DNA of 64,000 bases from NCBI RefSeq assembly GCF_009938205.1, contig NZ_AP019654.1, positions 2,046,001 to 2,110,000 of the forward strand, written 5' to 3'. This document shows positions 43,028 to 50,943 of this stretch, in pieces. Under the pieces are notes generated by a model. That model was not told where the DNA came from and ran no database searches. It saw only the letters and a list, made by a program, of their open reading frames with translations. The DNA is from Vibrio panuliri. GTDB taxonomy: Bacteria; Pseudomonadota; Gammaproteobacteria; Enterobacterales; Vibrionaceae. The position numbers were made by a program, and so were the translations under genes. Position 1 is the stretch's first letter. Every line of letters begins with the position of its first letter.

Positions 43028-43681
43028 CTAAACACTCTGATATAGAAGGGCGTGAATGGTCGATACCACAATAGGGCTGCCTCCTTTACGCCCTAAACTG
43101 GTGATAAACGGCACTTTAGCTTGACTCTCCAGTGCCAATTTTGACTCTTCGGCCTTAACAAACCCAACCGGGATGCCGATGATAAGCGCAGGTCGAACCT
43201 CATTCGCTTCGAGCATTCTGATCACTTCATACAGCGCAGTAGGCGCATTACCTACCGCAATAATTGCGCCATCCAAAAGTCCAAGATCACGCGCTTTACG
43301 CATCGCCCATATGGCTCGCGTCGTGCCATGTTGCTTGGCACTTTCAATCACATCTTCATCACTAATAAAACAGTGAGCCTTGCTGCCATGCACCGCGAGT
43401 CGTTGAGCGCTAATTCCGCTGGTTATCATCGTCACATCACTGATGATCGGACATCCCGTTTGCAGAGCTTCTATCCCCTTTTCCACCGCGTTAGTGCTAA
43501 AGCGAAACAGCTTAGCAAACTCAAAATCGCCAGTGGTATGAATGGCGCGCCGAACGACTGGCCACTGCTTGCTATCAAACTGATGCCCACCATGAAGCGT
43601 GGTAATTTCTCGGTCAATAATCGAGAACGAACTATTTTCAATGGCTTGTCCGCCTCGCGTCATTTGCTGCATCTTTTCCAT
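43028..43681 (-). CDS. cbiC: Cobalt-precorrin-8 methylmutase
   Basis: 217-aa CbiC/CobH family protein that moves a methyl group from C11 to C12. The catalytic His is probably H48 in RRAIHTTGDFEFA. DVTMITSGIS, AIIAVGNAPTALYEVIRM and ALIIGIPVGFVKAEESK are conserved. It directly precedes cbiET. Confidence 0.93.
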   Translation of the reverse strand: MEKMQQMTRGGQAIENSSFSIIDREITTLHGGHQFDSKQWPVVRRAIHTTGDFEFAKLFRFSTNAVEKGIEALQTGCPIISDVTMITSGISAQRLAVHGSKAHCFISDEDVIESAKQHGTTRAIWAMRKARDLGLLDGAIIAVGNAPTALYEVIRMLEANEVRPALIIGIPVGFVKAEESKLALESQAKVPFITSLGRKGGSPIVVSTIHALLYQSV

Positions 43682-43698
43682 ATTCTTACCTATTGAGG

Positions 43699-44883
43699 TT
43701 ATCTGTGGCTTTGTGCCAAAGCGTCGCAGCGTTTAGCCGCGTCATTGGGATAGCCAGCGAGCTTCACACCATCAAAATCAATTAAGGTGATATCAATGGT
43801 CAACTGATGGGAGGTGTAGTGATTCGCGTGCTGCCATGCCTCTTGGCATAACCCTTCTAAAAAAGCACCACCTTCGTCACCACCAACCAACTGTTGACGA
43901 ACTAAGTCCAACACATGCCTACCTGTGTTTGCGCTGGCAATTTGCTGACAAAGAGAAGGCGAAAGCCCAGCTTGCTGAGCAAGTGCACTCATCAAGGTAA
44001 AATCAATCGCATGACCAGATACATGTGTCATCATTCGTCCTGAGATCAACTTACCCAACTTACCAATCATGACCACCAAAGAGACTCGGGAAACGCCATA
44101 TCGTTTTGCCGCTCTTAACCCAATACCACTAAAGTCTCCGGCTTGCACAAAAGCTAAGTTCGTCAGTTCTGGCAGCAAAGCCATTGCCGCTTTTTCTGAA
44201 CGGCTTCCTGTGGTTAACACCAGATGATTCAAACCATTCGCAGCGGCAATCTGCACAGACTGCCTCACCGAAGACGCAAATGCTGAGGTTGAATAAGGTT
44301 TCACCGTTCCTCTGGTGCCTAAAATTGAGATCCCACCCACTAAGCCAAGCCGCTCGCCTATCGTTTCTTTGGCTACTAGCTCACCTTGCGGAACGACTAT
44401 CTCCAACTCCAAACCTAAGTTGTGCTCACCGCGACGACCATGCTGCTCCAACTCCAACATTGCCATTTCATGGATGTTAGCGCGGGGGACTGGATTGATC
44501 GCTGGCTCACCGACTGGCAGTTCCAGCCCTGGTAAAGTCACCGTGGCGACGCCTTTCCCCCCTTTTAAGTGGATACCGGGAGTTGTCACCCACTGCGCAA
44601 TACATTGAATCTCGATGCCATGGGTGCAATCAGGGTCATCCCCCGCATCTTTAACGACACCAGCAATCACCGCAGCACGGTTGCCAGATTGATCAACAGT
44701 CCCGAGACGAGCGAGTTGAAAGCTTGCCAACTCACGGTTAGGCAACTGGATTTCAATCTCTTTAAATGCCTGCTCCGTTAGCAAAAATCGAAGTGCTGCT
44801 CTCGCCGCCGCCGCCGCACACGCGCCGGTGGTATACCCTCCACGCAAATCTTGATTGCTTCTAGAACGCTTTAGCTTCGCCAC
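43699..44883 (-). CDS. cbiD: Cobalt-precorrin-5B C1-methyltransferase
   Basis: 394-aa CbiD. The N-terminal GYTTGACAAAAARAAL motif, VVKDAGDDPDCTHG and GTRGTVKPYSTSAF are hallmarks. The start is GTG (44883), preceded by AGGG about 8 nt away; no ATG offers a better N-terminus. CbiD exists only in the anaerobic pathway, confirming early cobalt insertion. Confidence 0.93.
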   Translation of the reverse strand: MAKLKRSRSNQDLRGGYTTGACAAAAARAALRFLLTEQAFKEIEIQLPNRELASFQLARLGTVDQSGNRAAVIAGVVKDAGDDPDCTHGIEIQCIAQWVTTPGIHLKGGKGVATVTLPGLELPVGEPAINPVPRANIHEMAMLELEQHGRRGEHNLGLELEIVVPQGELVAKETIGERLGLVGGISILGTRGTVKPYSTSAFASSVRQSVQIAAANGLNHLVLTTGSRSEKAAMALLPELTNLAFVQAGDFSGIGLRAAKRYGVSRVSLVVMIGKLGKLISGRMMTHVSGHAIDFTLMSALAQQAGLSPSLCQQIASANTGRHVLDLVRQQLVGGDEGGAFLEGLCQEAWQHANHYTSHQLTIDITLIDFDGVKLAGYPNDAAKRCDALAQSHR

Positions 44884-44920
44884 GATTCAAACCCTGTTTC
44901 TATTGCCCTTGTGGTGCAAG

Positions 44921-45772
44921 TTAACGCTCATTCGCCCGTTCACTAACAGGTGCTTTTAGCCGCTCAAGTCCTTGATCAATCTGAAGGAAAATAATCTCCG
45001 TAACCCGCTGGAAAGCCAATAAGTTGAATGACTCACCCTGTTCGGTCATAGCAATCTCAACTCGGCACAGCGAAGATAACTGCTGCTGAATCTCGACCAT
45101 ATCTTTGACAAAATGGTTTCCCGATACCAAAAGCAGCGGCACAATTCGCACCACAGGTACGCCATCGCAAGTGATAGATTGAATTCGCTGCTTGATGGCA
45201 GATTGCAGCACTTCAAAAGGCAACGCACCTTCGAGTGAACAGGAGAGGTTTTTATGCGAAAGCTGGCTCAATAATGTGTCGCAGTAGCTGACCGCTTGAT
45301 GCCCTGCGTTATCTAAGTAAGGCGCACCATGATGAATAAATAAGTTGAGGTCTGAACCTTGAGAGAAGTGTTGATTAAGCTCGGATAACAGCTCATTAGC
45401 GCGATGGGTATGATGGATAATGGCTGGCGTATAATCGATGTGAGCAAGCGAAAAATGACGGAAACCATCAACTATCATTTCAACCTGCTTGTGTTCGTCG
45501 GTTGGGAACAAGTAGCAAGAAACCACTAAAATCCGTTGATACCCAGCAAGATCCAGCGCGGCTAACACCGCAGGAAGATGCTGATAGTCTCTATCTTGTT
45601 GTTTGAGCTTTTTTATCACCATACGCGAGCTCACCGCGAGTCGTACATCACACTCAGGGTAACGACTGGCAACCTTGCGCTTAAGTTCCTCATAACGGTC
45701 TTGTTCAACAACCGAGCCAAAGCAACTCAATACAATTGCGGTCCCTTGATCGTAATGCCTTAATCTTTTCAT
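44921..45772 (-). CDS. cbiK: Sirohydrochlorin cobaltochelatase (CbiK-type)
   Basis: 283-aa class II chelatase that inserts cobalt into sirohydrochlorin. Candidate metal ligands of the CbiK type are H in FIHHGAPYLDNAGHQ, E in CSLEGALPFEV and H in LLLVSGNHFVKDM. LVVSCYLFPTDEHKQVEMIVDGFRHF is also characteristic. The N-terminal strand reads VLSCFGSV in place of the usual HGT loop. AAGGGAGAG precedes the ATG. Confidence 0.88.
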   Translation of the reverse strand: MKRLRHYDQGTAIVLSCFGSVVEQDRYEELKRKVASRYPECDVRLAVSSRMVIKKLKQQDRDYQHLPAVLAALDLAGYQRILVVSCYLFPTDEHKQVEMIVDGFRHFSLAHIDYTPAIIHHTHRANELLSELNQHFSQGSDLNLFIHHGAPYLDNAGHQAVSYCDTLLSQLSHKNLSCSLEGALPFEVLQSAIKQRIQSITCDGVPVVRIVPLLLVSGNHFVKDMVEIQQQLSSLCRVEIAMTEQGESFNLLAFQRVTEIIFLQIDQGLERLKAPVSERANER

Positions 45773-45781
45773 TTCTCTCCC

Positions 45782-46441
45782 TTAAATCGTCGTTAACGAT
45801 AATTTTCCATCTTTAAAATGATATTCGCGCGTAGTTAATGCTCGGCGCAATTGTTCATCGTGACTGACCAGTACCATAGGCAGGTCGAGTCGTTGAATAA
45901 TGTCGATAAACAGCTGACAGTTCTCTTCATCTAAGTCGTTAGTCGGCTCATCTAAGAGCAACACTTCCGGTTTCATCACTAAAATAGTGGCAAGTGAGGC
46001 TAGCCTTTTCTCCCCTCCAGACAAGTGGTAACCCACGCTTTGCGCTAGATGCCCAATCCCGAGTTCATCTAAAGTTTGCAGCGCCATTTTGTTCGCTTCT
46101 TGATTGCTATAACCTTGATTAAGCGGTCCAAAACAAACGTCTTCGAGTATGGTGGGGCAAAACAGCTGATCATCAGGGTCTTGAAATAACATTCCGATTC
46201 GCGTCCGTGCGTGAGCAAACGCCGCTTCACTGTCACATCGCTGACCAAACAGCCTAACCTCCCCGTCTACCCCATCAATCAAACCGAGCATCATCATCAA
46301 AAGGGTACTTTTTCCGCAGCCGTTACTACCGGTTATCGCCACCTTTTGCCCAGCACTAAGGGCTAAATTCACCCCTTGCGCACATAGCTTGCCATTGGGG
46401 CGCTTATAGGTCAGTTGTTTGAGTTCAAGCAGTGGTTTCAA
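45782..46441 (-). CDS. cbiO: Cobalt ECF transporter ATPase CbiO
   Basis: 219-aa ABC ATPase of the cobalt energy-coupling-factor importer. Walker A GSNGCGKST, Q-loop FQDPDDQLFCPTI, signature LSGGEKR and Walker B LLLDEPTNDLDE are all present. Cytoplasmic face of the inner membrane, docking to CbiQ. Confidence 0.93.
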   Translation of the reverse strand: MKPLLELKQLTYKRPNGKLCAQGVNLALSAGQKVAITGSNGCGKSTLLMMMLGLIDGVDGEVRLFGQRCDSEAAFAHARTRIGMLFQDPDDQLFCPTILEDVCFGPLNQGYSNQEANKMALQTLDELGIGHLAQSVGYHLSGGEKRLASLATILVMKPEVLLLDEPTNDLDEENCQLFIDIIQRLDLPMVLVSHDEQLRRALTTREYHFKDGKLSLTTI

Positions 46442-46465
46442 ATCCGTTTCCTTACTCCGTTTTGC

Positions 46466-47230
46466 TCATGCGCCAGTGGTAAGCCAATCAAGCGCCACCA
46501 GAATTAGCGCGAGTAAAATCCAGCCTAGCGCCTTAGGCGGAATCAACGCCGTGGCACGCTCACCTGCCGTAGCGGGGAAAATGCCGCGGTAACCGCGACA
46601 CTTCATTGCCAACCAAATACGGTCTGCTCGCGCTAATGAGCGAATCAGTAGCATGCCAAACAGATAGCCATAATTTTTCCAATTTCGTCTCATCGAAGCG
46701 TTACCAAAGCCGCGGGCTCGCATTGCGGTTTCCAGCACCAATAACTCTTGCTCAATCACTTCAAGGTAGCGAATGCAAAACTGTAGGATCAGGATCAATT
46801 TATTCGGCACTCTAAGCACAGAAAGTGCGCGTGCCAGTTCAAGACTGGAGACCCCGCTGCATTGGCTCATCATCACAATGCTGCTAATGGTCGTTTTGAT
46901 TAGAATGTCGAGCGCTTTGTCTACCCCGACTTGTGATAGCGTCAATGGCCCGAGTTCGATGATTTGCCCGCCAACAAAAGTAAAAGGCAGCGGAAGTATG
47001 GTGAGCACAACCACACTATCAATCATGGCAACTCTTTTTAAGCCCGCGCTTACGCCCATTGAACTCTGTATCCACAGCACACAGGCAATCAACGCAAAGC
47101 AGCCGTATACCCATGTTTGCTCTGACACTACCGTGGCGACAGTCACCACCACGGCGACCAACAGACGCGCGTGAACCGGCATCAGACTGAGGGTATTTTT
47201 TGAGGTTGAGCCAGAGAGCAATGCTTCCAT
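46466..47230 (-). CDS. cbiQ: Cobalt ECF transporter permease CbiQ
   Basis: 254-aa transmembrane coupling subunit with about five membrane helices and the ATPase-docking segment ETAMRARGFGN and a second IWLAMKCRGYRG motif. Located between the NikL-like gene and cbiO. Confidence 0.91.
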   Translation of the reverse strand: MEALLSGSTSKNTLSLMPVHARLLVAVVVTVATVVSEQTWVYGCFALIACVLWIQSSMGVSAGLKRVAMIDSVVVLTILPLPFTFVGGQIIELGPLTLSQVGVDKALDILIKTTISSIVMMSQCSGVSSLELARALSVLRVPNKLILILQFCIRYLEVIEQELLVLETAMRARGFGNASMRRNWKNYGYLFGMLLIRSLARADRIWLAMKCRGYRGIFPATAGERATALIPPKALGWILLALILVALDWLTTGA

Positions 47231-47238
47231 CGGAGTCT

Positions 47239-47811
47239 CTATGGCCTGCTCAGTTGTTTGCGATTTCTGACCATAACCAGTACACCAAATAGGCCAAATA
47301 TGTATCCGATTCCACCTAAAATATCGTGTAAGCGAGTTTTCGCCTCATAGCGGTCAATCTGTTCACGCAACGGGCGGATAGCTTGCGCTATCGCTTTTTG
47401 CAATTCTTGTTGTGTCAACGAGTTAGAATGCGAGCTCTCCTGCTGCGATGGTTCATTATCAGCGATGGCTTCTTGGGGTAAGAACTCTGTCACTTCGAGG
47501 TCGTAGAGTGCGACATGCCCCTGTCCTCCATCCGCTCGCACGGTGTAAGTGTCCGGAGCTATCTCACCAAAACTAAACAGTCCTTCCTCATCGGCAATCG
47601 CAGATTGAACCACCGCGCCTTGTTTAATCAATTCAATGCCTGCCCCTGCTCCCGGAGGACTGCCGCCTCCAACATAGTAGACCTCTCCTTCAACCAGGTT
47701 ACCTTCAACGTACACTGATAAACGAAACTTGTGCGCGTTCGCAGCACTGCTGATGCTAAGTAATAACAATACGAGTGCGGCATATCCCGCCCGATTTATG
47801 AGATTTTTCAT
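47239..47811 (-). CDS. NikL-type accessory subunit of the metal ECF transporter
   Basis: 190-aa protein with a cleavable signal (ISSAANAHKFRL, so the mature N-terminus would start with a His), a beta-sandwich carboxypeptidase-regulatory-like domain (about 30-110, FSFGEIAPDTYTVRADGG), a polar coiled stretch and a C-terminal membrane helix (IGYIFGLFGVLVMV). This is the NikL-like component found in place of CbiN in some nickel/cobalt importers. It overlaps cbiM by 4 nt. Confidence 0.8.
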   Translation of the reverse strand: MKNLINRAGYAALVLLLLSISSAANAHKFRLSVYVEGNLVEGEVYYVGGGSPPGAGAGIELIKQGAVVQSAIADEEGLFSFGEIAPDTYTVRADGGQGHVALYDLEVTEFLPQEAIADNEPSQQESSHSNSLTQQELQKAIAQAIRPLREQIDRYEAKTRLHDILGGIGYIFGLFGVLVMVRNRKQLSRP

Positions 47812-48419
47812 TGAAATTCACTCTGACAAGGTTGCTTAACCAGCTCGGGACGGACTTTCTTGAGAAGAGAAAAAGCGTAGGCACAAACGAAGCCTTCTAA
47901 TAAGGCGATGGGTAAGTGCGTGATGATGACCAAAGAAGCGCTGTTTACGAATACATCTCCAGAGAGAACTAAAGCAATCGAGACCAGCACACTGGTTAAG
48001 AACACGGCCAAAAAGCCGGCAAGAAAACCAACCCGAGAAGGCGGCCATTTATCGATATAGGGTTTAAGCATCACGCCAACGACAACCGCCGGCAAAGCGA
48101 TGTTTAACGTATTGACTCCTAAAACTAGAATGCCACCAAAACCAAAAAACACCGCTTGTAGAATCAGTCCCACCAAGACGACAGGAAAAACACTCCAGCC
48201 CAATAATAAGCCGATCAAACCATTGAAAATAAGATGGACACTCGACGGTCCAACGGGGATATGAACTAGAGAAGCAACGAAGAAACAGGCAGCCAACATC
48301 GCGGCTTGAGGAACCTTGTCATCGGTCAGATGGCGTAGTCCGATCACGGTGCCGACAACGCTCACTATGATGCCACTTGCCACGACAGGGATACTGAGTA
48401 CACCATCGACAATATGCAT
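47808..48419 (-). CDS. cbiM: Cobalt ECF transporter substrate-binding subunit CbiM
   Basis: 203-aa integral membrane S component. The N-terminal MHIVDGVLS motif, whose Met-His start binds the metal, is intact, and HIPVGPSSVHLIFNGLIG with a conserved His follows. About six membrane helices. First gene of the cobalamin operon, directly behind an AdoCbl riboswitch. It could carry nickel in other species, but the context says cobalt. Confidence 0.92.
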   Translation of the reverse strand: MHIVDGVLSIPVVASGIIVSVVGTVIGLRHLTDDKVPQAAMLAACFFVASLVHIPVGPSSVHLIFNGLIGLLLGWSVFPVVLVGLILQAVFFGFGGILVLGVNTLNIALPAVVVGVMLKPYIDKWPPSRVGFLAGFLAVFLTSVLVSIALVLSGDVFVNSASLVIITHLPIALLEGFVCAYAFSLLKKVRPELVKQPCQSEFQ

Positions 48420-48535
48420 GAATTACCCTTAATTCATTAATATGACGTCAAGACGCCATTAGATTTGCACTAATAAACCTGGGGTAATCATTCTGAATAA
48501 CCTTCTGAGTGCTCCCGCCCAGATAAATACGTTTT

Positions 48536-48626
48536 GCTATCTGCCGGGATCTGACTCACGGTTATCACCGTTTACAGTTGCGGGTACAGTTTAGGATTCT
48601 CACCTAATTCACTTATGACAGATAGC
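48536..48626 (-). ncRNA. Adenosylcobalamin riboswitch (compact)
   Basis: The minus strand contains the cobalamin aptamer core GGTGAGAATCCTAAACTG, CCCGCAACTGTAA and the B12 box GAGTCAGATCCCGGC in order. P1 is closed by GCTATCTG (48626-48619) and CAGATAGC (48543-48536). At about 91 nt it is short: only a small hairpin (ACGGT-GATA-ACCGT) stands where larger riboswitches carry additional arms. It lies 116 nt upstream of cbiM and should repress the operon when adenosylcobalamin is plentiful. Confidence 0.9.
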
Positions 48627-48661
48627 GAGAGACAGTCTCTCACAGCACTCCATTAACATTA

Positions 48662-48675
48662 TTGATACTGATCAA
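48662..48675. promoter_or_regulatory. FNR-type box upstream of the riboswitch
   Basis: TTGAT-ACTG-ATCAA is a perfect match to the FNR consensus TTGAT-N4-ATCAA. A class II activation position (-41.5) would place the transcription start at about 48627, exactly the first base of the riboswitch P1 stem. Confidence 0.65.
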
Positions 48676-48785
48676 TATAGAAAATTTCAACGAAATTTCA
48701 TGACGTTGTCGCGTTGCTGATAACAATACTAGAGTTGAGTTTAATCGAGAGGTAACTAACTTGCGTTAGATGGCTAGACCGGATT

Positions 48786-48815
48786 TAAACAAACGGGTAT
48801 CAGTGATGATACCCG
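48786..48815 (-). terminator. Terminator of the DUF1244 gene
   Basis: Minus-strand CGGGTATC-ATCACT-GATACCCG hairpin (48794-48815) followed by TTTGTTT. Confidence 0.8.
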
Positions 48816-48827
48816 AGCGCTTGAACA

Positions 48828-49145
48828 CTATTTTTTCTGGCGCGCTTCAAATGCCGCCAACTGCTCTGGCGTCGCCGCTGGCTGATGGTTTTGCTTCCAT
48901 TCATCATACGTCATGCCATACACACGCTCACGAGCATCATCGATGTCTAAATCTAAACCTTGGTTTTCCGCCTCAGCTTTGTACCACTTACTAAAGCAGT
49001 TACGACAAAAGCCAGCCAAAATCATTAAGTCGATATTCTGCACATCTTTGTTTTCATCAAGATGAGCGAGAAGTTTACGGAAGACCGCTGCATCCAACTG
49101 GTCTTGCTGCGATTGAGATAACTCTTTGTATTTAAAATCAGCCAC
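48828..49145 (-). CDS. DUF1244 family protein
   Basis: 105-aa cytoplasmic protein of the DUF1244 family, recognised by VFRKLLAHLDENKDVQNIDLMILAGFCRNCFSKWY with its conserved CxxC, and ERVYGMTYDEWK. All helical, no export signal. Function unknown. Single gene with its own terminator. Confidence 0.86.
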   Translation of the reverse strand: MADFKYKELSQSQQDQLDAAVFRKLLAHLDENKDVQNIDLMILAGFCRNCFSKWYKAEAENQGLDLDIDDARERVYGMTYDEWKQNHQPAATPEQLAAFEARQKK

Positions 49146-49196
49146 TTTACTTTCCTTATTGGTATTTTATCTGCCAGTATACGCCAACTGGCAGAT

Positions 49197-49227
49197 AAAA
49201 AAACGCCCAAGCGATTGGCTTGGGCGG
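49197..49227 (-). terminator. Terminator of the Tim44-like gene
   Basis: Minus-strand CGCCCAAGCC-AATC-G-CTTGGGCG hairpin followed by seven T. Confidence 0.85.
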
Positions 49228-49245
49228 ATTGTTATTTGTTTGTCG

Positions 49246-50127
49246 TTAACCTTGGATACCAACGATTAACCACGGCGCGTTTGGCGCAGTTAAATCACGT
49301 TCAAGGTGCCAGATATCGGTGATATCTTCTTCGATACCTTCAACCGCGTCACGGTAGCGACCGCTGAACTGCAAGCTCAGTTGAGCTTTGCTTGCATCGT
49401 AGTCCGCTCGAACAATCTCTGCATCTACGTACATTACGTCAGTGTGCTGATCGCCGTCTAGCTTGGCACGTTCTTGCACCAAATCTGTGTATAGGCTTGG
49501 CGAAACATACTCTTCGATAGTATCAAGCTGGTTGTGGTTCCAAGCACCTTGAAGAATACGGTAGTGTTCACGCGCACCATTCACAAACGCCGCTTGGTCG
49601 AAACCCGGTGGATAGTTATGTGGTACGTCAGTCTGTGCACCGAAACCGCCAAAGCCGCCTTGATTAACGTTTTGAGGTTGCTCAAAGTTGTGTACGTTTG
49701 GTTGCTCAAACTTAGGCGTTGAACCACCATAAGCGTGTTGCTGACGCTGCTGATTCATGCTGCCTTGCTTGGCACCAAGCATCCCTCGCATCAGTTTGAA
49801 AATCACAAAGGCAATAAGGCCGATAATAAGAATATCCATAAACTGGATACCCTCAAACGCGCCACCGAAGAATGCCGCGAGAAGACCACCGGCTAACAAA
49901 CCACCTAAAATGCCGCCCATCAAGCCTTTTTTGCTTGAAGACTGCTTAGCAGCTTGCTCTTTACCTATGGTATTGGTGTTCTGCTTTTGCTGTTTAGGCG
50001 CTGGTGCCGTCTTGAAGCTTTTACCAAAAGACTTACCACCACCGAACCTTTTAGCTTCCGCTACGGGCGCGACTACCACGGAGACCGAGACCATCAACAA
50101 CGCCACTAGAGAAAAAAGTCGTTTCAT
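49246..50127 (-). CDS. Tim44-like domain membrane protein
   Basis: 293-aa protein: signal-type N-terminus (MKRLFSLVALLMVSVSVVVA), a Lys/Gln/Ser-rich stretch (25-70), a Gly-rich region and a membrane helix at about 90-112 (FMDILIIGLIAFVIFKLM), a Gln/Asn-rich linker (115-170), then a C-terminal Tim44-like domain (about 175-290, YRILQGAWNHNQLDTIEEYVSP). In bacteria these domains bind membrane-associated partners; the exact role is not known. Single gene, divergent from the TetR-type gene. Confidence 0.83.
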   Translation of the reverse strand: MKRLFSLVALLMVSVSVVVAPVAEAKRFGGGKSFGKSFKTAPAPKQQKQNTNTIGKEQAAKQSSSKKGLMGGILGGLLAGGLLAAFFGGAFEGIQFMDILIIGLIAFVIFKLMRGMLGAKQGSMNQQRQQHAYGGSTPKFEQPNVHNFEQPQNVNQGGFGGFGAQTDVPHNYPPGFDQAAFVNGAREHYRILQGAWNHNQLDTIEEYVSPSLYTDLVQERAKLDGDQHTDVMYVDAEIVRADYDASKAQLSLQFSGRYRDAVEGIEEDITDIWHLERDLTAPNAPWLIVGIQG

Positions 50128-50305
50128 GTATTTCCTTTAGGGTACTGGACTGAGTTGTACTTACTCACGTTCATTTTAGTTAGGATCTTAATCTTAGCTT
50201 TATAGATAGGAGAAAGATAGATACCGCAACTGTAATCATGTATCAGAATATTGCAATTTAAATGTGTTGTTTGGTTGACGCTCAAAAAACCGCCCCATAG
50301 AATAT

Positions 50306-50318
50306 TGAACAACGTTCA
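50306..50318. promoter_or_regulatory. Palindrome upstream of the TetR-type gene
   Basis: TGAAC-AAC-GTTCA, 17 bp before the TetR-type start codon and in the divergent promoter region with the Tim44-like gene. It fits an autoregulatory operator. Confidence 0.35.
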
Positions 50319-50334
50319 TTATATTTGATTCATT

Positions 50335-50925
50335 ATGGCTAGAAGAAACGACCACACAAGAGAACAGTTGGTCGCATTAACACTTAACGAAGTGAAGCAG
50401 TTTCTCAATGAAAACTCTTATCACGAGTTGAGCTTACGCAAGATTGCCCAAATGATTGGTTACGTACCAAGCACGCTGGTCAACGTATTTGGTAACTATA
50501 ACTTGTTGCTGTTGCATGTTGTCGCACAGACCTTAGATGAACTCTCAGCTGAGGCAAAAGTTGTGGTTGCCAAAAGCTCGGCACCTAACGAAGCGCTCTA
50601 TCAACTCGCGTACTGCTATCACGACTTTGCTTTGCGTCATCCTTTTCGGTGGCAACTGATCTTCGAGCACAATATGAACGGGGATCCATTACCAGAATGG
50701 CAAGATGCCCGCATCAACCATATGACCGGAATGTTAGAAAGCCTACTAAGAGCATTAGCGCCAAACCGTTCTGACAACGAAGTGTTACAAGCCAGTCGAG
50801 TGTTATGGGCAGGAGTTCACGGTATTACTCTTCTAAGTGTCGATGACAAGTTTTTCGCTGCCGAGCCTGTCGATGGCAAGGAACTGATCGAAAACTTGAT
50901 TTCTAACTACTTGAAGAACTGGTAA
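50335..50925 (+). CDS. TetR-family transcriptional regulator
   Basis: 196-aa TetR-type regulator. N-terminal HTH about residues 10-55 (LSLRKIAQMIGYVPSTLVNVFGNYNLLL) and a WHG-type effector domain (VLWAGVHGITLLSV). No Shine-Dalgarno sequence precedes the ATG, so translation may be weak. The MFS-PlsC gene follows after 18 nt, so the two form an operon and the regulator probably controls both. Ligand unknown. Confidence 0.85.
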   Translation: MARRNDHTREQLVALTLNEVKQFLNENSYHELSLRKIAQMIGYVPSTLVNVFGNYNLLLLHVVAQTLDELSAEAKVVVAKSSAPNEALYQLAYCYHDFALRHPFRWQLIFEHNMNGDPLPEWQDARINHMTGMLESLLRALAPNRSDNEVLQASRVLWAGVHGITLLSVDDKFFAAEPVDGKELIENLISNYLKNW

Positions 50926-50943
50926 GACAAACAAGGAAGAGCA

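Larger units (their letters stand above)
48420..48827. other. Regulatory region upstream of the cobalamin operon
   Basis: 408 bp holding, from the operon outwards: cbiM ribosome binding site (TTAAGGG), a leader of about 115 nt, the AdoCbl riboswitch, a perfect FNR-type box, and at the far end the DUF1244 terminator. I see no further gene. Confidence 0.75.
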
